Shown one piece after another: positions 58,158 to 64,000 of a DNA stretch of 64,000 nucleotides. Numbering within the stretch: the stretch's first letter is position 1; every line of letters starts with the position of its first letter. Below the pieces are notes generated by a model. That model was given only the letters and a program-made list of their open reading frames with translations, was not told the DNA's origin and searched no databases. Source of the stretch: Kitagawia praeruptora (taxonomy: Eukaryota > Streptophyta > Magnoliopsida > Apiales > Apiaceae); NCBI GenBank assembly GCA_037693485.1, contig CM075351.1:16115001-16179000 (forward strand), given 5' to 3'. The position numbers and the translations under genes were made by a program.

Positions 58158-58609
58158 AAAATATACGTGTGTGAGTGTGTATATTTAAGGGTTCCGGGTA
58201 GTGTTTGGAGCAAGCAAAAAACATGCCTTTTCCTTGGTTAAAACCACTATATATGGGCTAAACAAACACACCCTTCACCCCTCAAATGTAACTGCCCAAG
58301 CATTCAATACATATACATAAATACATTTGTAACTCCTATATACATTAATTTTGTAACTCTCCTAATTTATGTTTGTAACCCCCAATTTAACTTACATATG
58401 TATTATCCACATAAATAAATAATGTATTTTATTCCTTTTCTTTTATTTTACATTTTACAAAAATAAGTCAAATATAACACCAACAATATTTAAGGAGGAT
58501 ATGGTAACCATTCCATCTTCCTATAGGCTAACATTACTTACCTATTTTGGTACCCTCATTGAAATCCGGGTTATACACACGGGTATAGAAATGTACCGGT
58601 GGTAGTATA

Positions 58610-59595
58610 TGTTAGGAATATGTTGTAGTTGATGATAACTTAACATTCAAGCAAAATTGTATAAGTCAAGTTTTGTAACTGTCAACGGATAAGACCTTAT
58701 AACTCTATTCGTTGACAGGTAGCTCATCAATGGATGAGGTTTTGTAGCATATTGCAATATCTCTATTTATCAGTTGATAGTGTTTTTATTCAGAGTCATG
58801 TTGACCATCAATGGATAGGCAGAATAGGGTAGCCAATTGTAAATAAGCTATGCTATGTAATTCTGTCTAAGTGAAAATGTATCAACGGATGAGAACAGGG
58901 CTCTATCAACGGATACAACTCAAATCTACTCGATCAACGGATACAGCTCAAACTACCATCAACGGATAAGTTGGCACAACATCAACGGATAATCATTGTC
59001 ACTTTATCCCATGCTAGCTGGGAATTAGCAGTTGATAAGGACAGGTTTGACTGACAGATCACATGGGTTGATAGTAGGTATAAAAAGCAATATGGCAGCC
59101 ATACTTTGGAAACACAGAAGAAAGAAGCATTCCATTTACACAGTACATACAAGAAAGGTGCAGGGGACATATCTGTTCACAAGGACAACCTTTCGGCTAC
59201 ATGTGGATTTGGAGTGGAGTAGCAAGTCAACTTGAATTAGATTAATATTATCTTGTTCCTGTAGCACTTGTAAACTTGGGATATATAACCAAGTGTAGCA
59301 ACTCTTTAGATTGTAAGAAAACATACATATTTGCTTAGGGTTTCTTGAATATCTTTAGAAGCAAAGAGTTGTAAACACAGAAGCTGTGTACATTTGTATC
59401 ACAGGGTTTTCTTCGAATAAAAGTCTCAGGTGGTACATTTAACCACCTGATTTTTATGTGGTTGTGAACTATTTCTATTCAGCAATTATTTCTTTGTAAG
59501 ATTTCTGTGGTTTTTATCAGAAATTTTATAACTATCAAGAATTGTATTCAACCCCCCCTTCTACAATTATACAAGTGTGTAATCTGGGAATAACA
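58610..59595 (+). repeat. CopG 5' LTR (986 bp) with repeated ATCAACGGAT
   Basis: TGTTAGGAATATG...GGGAATAACA. Six exact TCAACGGAT motifs between 58682 and 58990, plus variants. 'tatataacc' near 59281 could belong to the promoter. The end shows the 'ttcaaccccccc' texture also seen in the CopA and CopH LTRs. Confidence 0.88.
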
Positions 59596-59597
59596 AT

Positions 59598-59609
59598 TGG
59601 TATCAGAGC
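59598..59609 (+). promoter_or_regulatory. CopG primer-binding site
   Basis: TGGTATCAGAGC, two bases after the LTR. Confidence 0.9.
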
Positions 59610-59654
59610 AAGCTTCTAATATATTTGAAGTTTAAAGATCAACACACTTCCAAC

Positions 59655-62054
59655 ATGTCTAAGAAGGATTATGGAGTGAAGATACCGGTTCTTGATAGGG
59701 AAAATTACTTTCACTGGAAAGTAAAAATGCATCTACATCTCATGTCTATTGATGTAGGTTTTGTAGATTGCATTGAGAAGGGTCCTCATGTTCCAATGAA
59801 GGCTGCTTCAAGAGTTGGTCTTGCTGCAGATGCACCAGACACGTACATCCCAAAACCTGTTGCTGAGTGGAGCACTGAGGATGTTGCAGAAGTTCACAAG
59901 GATAAAAAGACCATGAATATTCTGTTTAATGGCTTAGAAACAGACATGGTTGACAATGTTATCAACTGTACTACCGCCAAGGAAGTGTGGGACATTGTTC
60001 AAACCCTTTGTGAAGGTACAGAACAGGTAAGGGAAAACAAGATGCAACTACTGATCCAACAGTATGAGCACTTCCATTTCAAGAATGGAGAGACATTGAA
60101 TGATACATTTAGTAGATTTCAAAAGCTACTGAATGGCTTGAAACTGTATGGAAGGATCTACCAAGTGAAAGATTCTAATCTCAAATTTCTGAGATCACTG
60201 CCCAAAGAGTGGAAGCCTATGACTGTTTCTCTAAGAAACACTCAAGAGTACAAGTCATTTACTCTTGAAAGGCTCTATAGAACTTTAAAGACATATGAAC
60301 TAGAAATGGAGCAGGATGAAGAAATTGAGAAGGCCCAAAAGAAAAGTGGGTCAGTTGCACTTGTTGCCAACTTGGAACAGAAGGAGGAAAAGAGGACTGA
60401 AGCTGCTAAATCTACACCAAACAGGGAGGTTTGTGAAGGTAGAACAGAATCAAGCAAAAGCAAGGAAAAGGTGTCTGAAGAAATGAGTGTCCTACAGCAG
60501 GATGAATTGGATGAGATAGATGAGCATTTAGCCTTTCTATCTAGGAGATTCTCTAAGCTAAAATTCAGAAGAAACTCTGGGGTGACCAAACCATTTAACA
60601 AGGATTTTTCTACAAGCAATTATGTGGATAAATCCAAAATTAAATGCTACAATTGTGGTATTGCTGGTCACATGATAAGTGAATGCAGGAAGCCTAGATC
60701 TGAGAACAAGGGAAAGTCAACTGAAACTGTTGACTACAAGAAGAAATATTTTGATCTTCTCAGACAGAAAGGAAAGGCATTCATGATCCAAGAGTATGAC
60801 TGGGCTGCTGATGGAAATCATTCTGATGATGATGCTGAGTTTGTCAACCTTGCATTAATGGCTGATTCTGAGCAGGAAGCAAGTTCAGCTAGCAATCAGG
60901 TATATTCTACTAATCTCTCTGAGCTCACCAAAGAGGAATGCAATAGTGTTATAGATGAAATGTCTACTGAACTATATCACTTGAGTGTTACTCTTAAATC
61001 ACTTACTAAAGAGAACAATAGGATTAAAGAAACTAATCAGTTCTTAAGTGATAGAAATGAAGTTTTAGAAGTTCAATTTCTAGAATTTGAGAAAATGAGA
61101 GTTGATTGCAATGATGCTAAAAATGAACTTGAAGCTGTGTTAAAAAGAGAATTGATCTTAAGAAATCAGCTTGAAAAGGAACAAGGGATAATTGATAAAT
61201 TTCAAAGTTGTAGGAATATTTCTCAAAACATAATAGAAGTCCAGGGAATAGAATCATTTGTAAGGGATACCTGGACTAAGAAGAAAAAGGAGCTAGAACC
61301 TTGCCTTGAGGATCTAGAGACTATTTGTGAATCAACGGATAGTGATCATCCGTTGACAGATGAACCATCAACGGATGAGAGGTATCCGTCGACTAACAAA
61401 AAGTCTGTTAGTAAGAAGGAACTCAAGAGACTGAACAATCAGTATGGTCCAGTAGCCAAGAACTTTGTTTCTGGTGAAAGTAGCCAAACCAAATCTAGTA
61501 AGAAGGCTAAGGCAGGTGACTTACCCAACAAAAAGGCTGTTGGTAAGTCAGTTAATGAAAAGGTAGAGACTGAGGGTAAAAAGAAAAAGAACAGAAATGG
61601 CAAGATAGGCATTAACAAGAAAAACAATTATTCTCCTGACAAGTTTGCTCCTAGGAAAACTTGTGGTAATTGTAACAGTGTCAATCATCTATCTTCTAAT
61701 TGCAAGTCTGTTAAAAGGACTCCTGTTCATGTACCTCAATCTATGCCAAGTATGCCTGCAATGCCTGGTTTGTATCAGAATGCTAGTTTTTCAAATCCTT
61801 ATGTGAACATGCCATATGTGCCTAATCCTTATTTTCAATCTGTGAATATGCCACAAATGTCATGGAACATCCCCAGCATGGATAATATGTATGCCAATTT
61901 TTCACAAATGCATGCATCAAATATTTATGCAAATGAGCATCTGTCTAAACCTATTACTCAAGCATCTACACCCAAAGTGAAGATTGCCAAGAGTGTAAAA
62001 CCAAAGGCTAACAAGAAAGGACCCAAGGAAACTTGGGTACCAAAATCAACTTGA
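59655..62054 (+). CDS. gag: CopG gag protein, intact (799 aa)
   Basis: I chose ATG 59655 (MSKKDYGVKIPVLDRENYFH), which aligns with the starts of the other gags; the frame is open slightly upstream. Gag core to about residue 220 (AKEVWDIVQTLCEGTEQVRE), then knuckle CYNCGIAGHMISEC (nt 60645-60686), a long helical/coiled segment (about residues 425-530), a second knuckle CGNCNSVNHLSSNC (about 61662-61703) and a Met/Pro/Asn-rich tail. Two TCAACGGAT and related motifs lie in the coding region at 61331-61392. It ends ETWVPKST stop. Expected to form particles that package element RNA. Confidence 0.88.
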   Translation: MSKKDYGVKIPVLDRENYFHWKVKMHLHLMSIDVGFVDCIEKGPHVPMKAASRVGLAADAPDTYIPKPVAEWSTEDVAEVHKDKKTMNILFNGLETDMVDNVINCTTAKEVWDIVQTLCEGTEQVRENKMQLLIQQYEHFHFKNGETLNDTFSRFQKLLNGLKLYGRIYQVKDSNLKFLRSLPKEWKPMTVSLRNTQEYKSFTLERLYRTLKTYELEMEQDEEIEKAQKKSGSVALVANLEQKEEKRTEAAKSTPNREVCEGRTESSKSKEKVSEEMSVLQQDELDEIDEHLAFLSRRFSKLKFRRNSGVTKPFNKDFSTSNYVDKSKIKCYNCGIAGHMISECRKPRSENKGKSTETVDYKKKYFDLLRQKGKAFMIQEYDWAADGNHSDDDAEFVNLALMADSEQEASSASNQVYSTNLSELTKEECNSVIDEMSTELYHLSVTLKSLTKENNRIKETNQFLSDRNEVLEVQFLEFEKMRVDCNDAKNELEAVLKRELILRNQLEKEQGIIDKFQSCRNISQNIIEVQGIESFVRDTWTKKKKELEPCLEDLETICESTDSDHPLTDEPSTDERYPSTNKKSVSKKELKRLNNQYGPVAKNFVSGESSQTKSSKKAKAGDLPNKKAVGKSVNEKVETEGKKKKNRNGKIGINKKNNYSPDKFAPRKTCGNCNSVNHLSSNCKSVKRTPVHVPQSMPSMPAMPGLYQNASFSNPYVNMPYVPNPYFQSVNMPQMSWNIPSMDNMYANFSQMHASNIYANEHLSKPITQASTPKVKIAKSVKPKANKKGPKETWVPKST

Positions 62055-62083
62055 TTTGTATTTTGGATTGTGTGCAGGGAAAT

Positions 62084-64000
62084 AAGAGGAATCTATGGTA
62101 TCTAGACAGTGGATGTTCTAGGCATATGACAGGAGATTCAACCCTGCTCACAGAGTTCAAGGAGGAAGCTGGCCCTAGAATTACCTTTGGAGATGACATC
62201 AAAGGATATACTAAGGGATATGGCTTGATTACAAAGGACAATGTCATCATTGAAGAAGTGGCTTTAGTTGAAGGTTTGAAGCACAATTTGCTGAGTGTCA
62301 GTCAGATTTGTGACAAAGACTATGAAGTAAAGTTCACTAAAGAAGCCTGTGTTGTTTCTACCAAGGAAAACAACAATGTGGTTTTGATAGGCTTTAGAAA
62401 AGGAAATGTTTACATAGCTGACTTCAACTCAGTATGCTCAGAATCCATTACTTGTCTCTTCAGCAAAGCAAGCAAGGATGAGAGTTGGCTATGACATAAA
62501 AAGCTGTCTCATTTGAATTTTAAAGTAATGAATGATTTGGTAAGAAAGGATCTTGCTAGAGGAATCCCTCAATTGGAGTTCATCAAAGATGGACTGTGTG
62601 ATGCCTGCCAATTAGGGAAACAAAAGAAATCATCCTTCAAGAGCAAGACAGAGTCGTCTATTGTTAAGCCCCTTCAATTGCTGCATATGGACTTATTTGG
62701 TCCAGTAAATGTCATGTCCATTTCAAAGAAGAAATACTGCCTGGTGATTGTGGATGATTTTTCTAAGTTTACATGGACCTTCTTCCTGCACTCCAAAGAT
62801 TGTGCAAGTGAAATCATCATTAATCATCTCAGGCTAGTAAACAATGGTTCTGAAGTAAAAGTACAAAGAATCAGGAGTGACAATGGCACTGAATTCAAAA
62901 ATTCCACAATGAATATTTTCTGTGAAGAGAACGGAATTGTCCATGAGTTTTCTGCTGCTAGAACACCTCAACAAAATGGGGTTGTTGAAAGGAAAAACAG
63001 AACTCTCATTGAAGCAGCTAGAACAATGTTAAGTGAATCAAGATTGCCAACATATTTCTGGGCTGAAGCTGTCAGCACTGCCTGCTTCACTCAGAATATT
63101 TCCTTGATCAATCAAGCTAGAAGAATGACTCCTTACCATTTATTCACCAACAAGAAACCAACATTAGCTTTTCTCCATGTCTTTGGATGTAAGTGTTTTG
63201 TGCTAAGGAATCATGGAGATAACTTGGGCAAATTTGAAGCAAAGGCAGATGAAGCTATCTTTGTTGGATATGCAGCAGGGAAAGCCTATAGAGTCTACAA
63301 TCTAAGAACCAACATTGTTATGGAATATGTACATGTTGTGTTTGATGATCAAAAGATTCTAGGTCTAAATGATGAAGGCTTCCATGAAAAGTTGAGATTT
63401 GAAAATGAGGTAGAAGGAAGAATGTACATTGATGATGATGAGGATAATGAAGATCATGACCTTGGAAATTCACCTAGAATTGTTGGTCCAACTAGAAGTG
63501 ATGCTAACACTGGAAATGAAGCATCCATTGATAGTCATACTAGATCATCAGATGCATCCGTTGACAGAAATTCTCATGTATCCGTCGACAGGCAAAATGG
63601 AGCATCCGTTGATAGACAAAATGATGCATCTGTTGACAGTCAACTTCATAATTCCTCAAGGACAACAAACTCAGGGGGAGTTTCTCAAAGTCAAAACTCA
63701 ATATCCAATCAACAAGATCATGCTCACGTAGAAGAAGCAACCTCATCTAGATCAAACCTTCCACCTTCAAGAAAATGGACCAGAGATCATCCTTTTGAGT
63801 TAATCATTGGTGACTCAACCTCAAGAGTCCAAACTAGGAGAGCCACACAAGAAGAATGCCTATACAGTAGTTTCCTGTCTCAAGAGGAACCTAAGAAAGT
63901 GGAGGATGCTCTTCTAGATCCAGATTGGGTCTTAGCAATGCAAGAAGAGCTAAACCAATTTGAGAGAAATAAAGTATGGAAGCTTGTGCCCAAACCTGAT
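62084..64000 (+). pseudogene. CopG protease, integrase and start of RT (partial, one stop)
   Basis: The pol frame is -1 to gag. Protease site WYLDSGCSRHMTGD. TGA at 62492-62494 where Trp is conserved before HKKLSHLN. From 62495 the same frame stays open to the window end (502 codons). Integrase zinc domain (HKKLSHLNFKV...CDACQLGK), DDE residues in HMDLFGPV, IRSDNGTEF and PQQNGVVERKNR. An Asp/Asn-rich linker with four ASVDR-like repeats (ATCCGTTGA motifs) and a GGGGGAG follows, then LIIGDSTSRVQTRRAT and the RT start (WVLAMQEELNQFERNKVWKL). The single stop could be a natural readthrough site, but a chance mutation is likelier. Confidence 0.88.

Larger units (their letters stand above)
55144..58484 (-). 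mobile_element. CopD: non-autonomous copia-type element, minus strand, TSD CCAAC
   Basis: LTRs are 55149-55514 (366 bp) and 56571-58479 (same sequence plus LTR-E). CCAAC lies at 55144-55148 and 58480-58484. On the minus strand the LTR runs TGTTATATT...AATCCTTCA. The PBS (complement of GCTCTGATACCA, 56558-56569) lies next to the right LTR and a PPT (GTGGGAGA) next to the left one, fixing the orientation. The interior is only about 1.06 kb and holds a pol remnant. A short, mostly non-coding element of this kind must use proteins from another copia. Confidence 0.9.
53349..58609 (+). repeat. GypF: diverged gypsy LTR-like block, related to the 14867-18973 LTR, with insertions
   Basis: Parallels the solo LTR: 'gtgctcttttatttgagagtcgtat' (about 53987) against 16977; GAGGATTAA repeats (54320-54410) against 17046-17190; 'tgacgtgagatataag' (54728) against 17687; doubled 'gcgtaggaggccatg' units (55072-55148) against 18025-18115; and 'aatatttaaggaggatatgg' (58485) against 18112. 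It is cut at the left by the CopA gag junction and at the right by CopG at 58610, near the 'taccggt' that lies at 18221 in the solo LTR. CopD is inserted at 55149-58479. Confidence 0.75.
58610..64000 (+). mobile_element. CopG: Ty1/copia element, 5' part, runs off the window
   Basis: 5' LTR 58610-59595, PBS TGGTATCAGAGC 59598-59609, gag 59655-62054, pol from 62084 to the end of the window, where RT is just starting. Left flank GTATA (58605-58609) is the expected 5-bp TSD; its partner is out of view. Only one stop (62492-62494) interrupts what is visible, so it is much better preserved than CopA. Confidence 0.9.

Noticed and set aside
1..64000. CRISPR arrays, bacterial operons, rRNA or functional tRNA genes
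   Set aside because: No regularly spaced identical repeats with unique spacers, no ribosome-binding-site-led gene clusters, no rRNA signature, and tRNA-like stretches are SINE-type remnants without a full cloverleaf.

Overview
The window looks like repeat-rich, intergenic DNA from a flowering plant, probably a eudicot. The evidence is Ty1/copia and Ty3/gypsy LTR retrotransposons primed by initiator Met tRNA, an Au-like SINE, RTE and L1 LINE remnants, Tourist, Stowaway, hAT and Mutator-type MITEs, a Helitron, and one relic of the plant DUF674 gene family. AT content is high, there is no operon structure, and I see no intact host gene. The species cannot be named from this sequence alone. Element names (CopA, CopC, CopH, CopG, CopD, LTR-E, GypF) are local labels. 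|| Left third (1-14755): the end of a gypsy LTR carrying a SINE; a Tourist-like MITE; a 379-bp foldback built of seven hairpins; an RTE LINE on the minus strand with an inverted 5' end; two Stowaway copies of equal length; a 9-bp-TSD foldback MITE; a three-exon DUF674 pseudogene plus a duplicated fragment of it; an internally deleted L1-type LINE; a hAT-like element nested in a probable Mutator-like element; and tRNA-like SINE debris. || Middle (14756-53348): one very large nest. CopA (14756-51878) has LTRs of about 1.7 kb. Its 5' LTR is split by a 4.1-kb gypsy solo LTR, a 1.3-kb insert carrying the C-terminal part of a reverse-transcriptase family protein, and a 1.8-kb Helitron. Its pol is split by CopC (28013-46093), whose own pol is split by CopH (33549-42659). 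TSDs are readable at CopC (GATGT), CopH (GAACA) and the gypsy LTR (TATTA). The CopA 3' LTR is followed directly by another PBS and gag, so CopA is a tandem LTR-internal-LTR-internal array. || Right part (53349-64000): a diverged gypsy LTR-like block (GypF) containing a minus-strand non-autonomous copia-type element (CopD, TSD CCAAC). CopD's right LTR contains a solo LTR (LTR-E, TSD AAAGA). CopG then begins at 58610 and runs off the window with a long gag and a pol interrupted by a single stop. || The most interesting signals are these. Short element-specific motifs recur in both the LTRs and the coding regions of one element: CAGCAAGCTG in CopC, ATCAACGGAT in CopG, TCAGATACTGAT in CopH. All four autonomous-type copias share a gag stop, then a T-rich stretch and an AG, then pol in a different reading frame. 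CopH is recent by LTR similarity and has lost reverse transcriptase, but keeps a large extra ORF with a ubiquitin-interacting-motif-like segment. The foldback at 1528-1906 is hierarchical.
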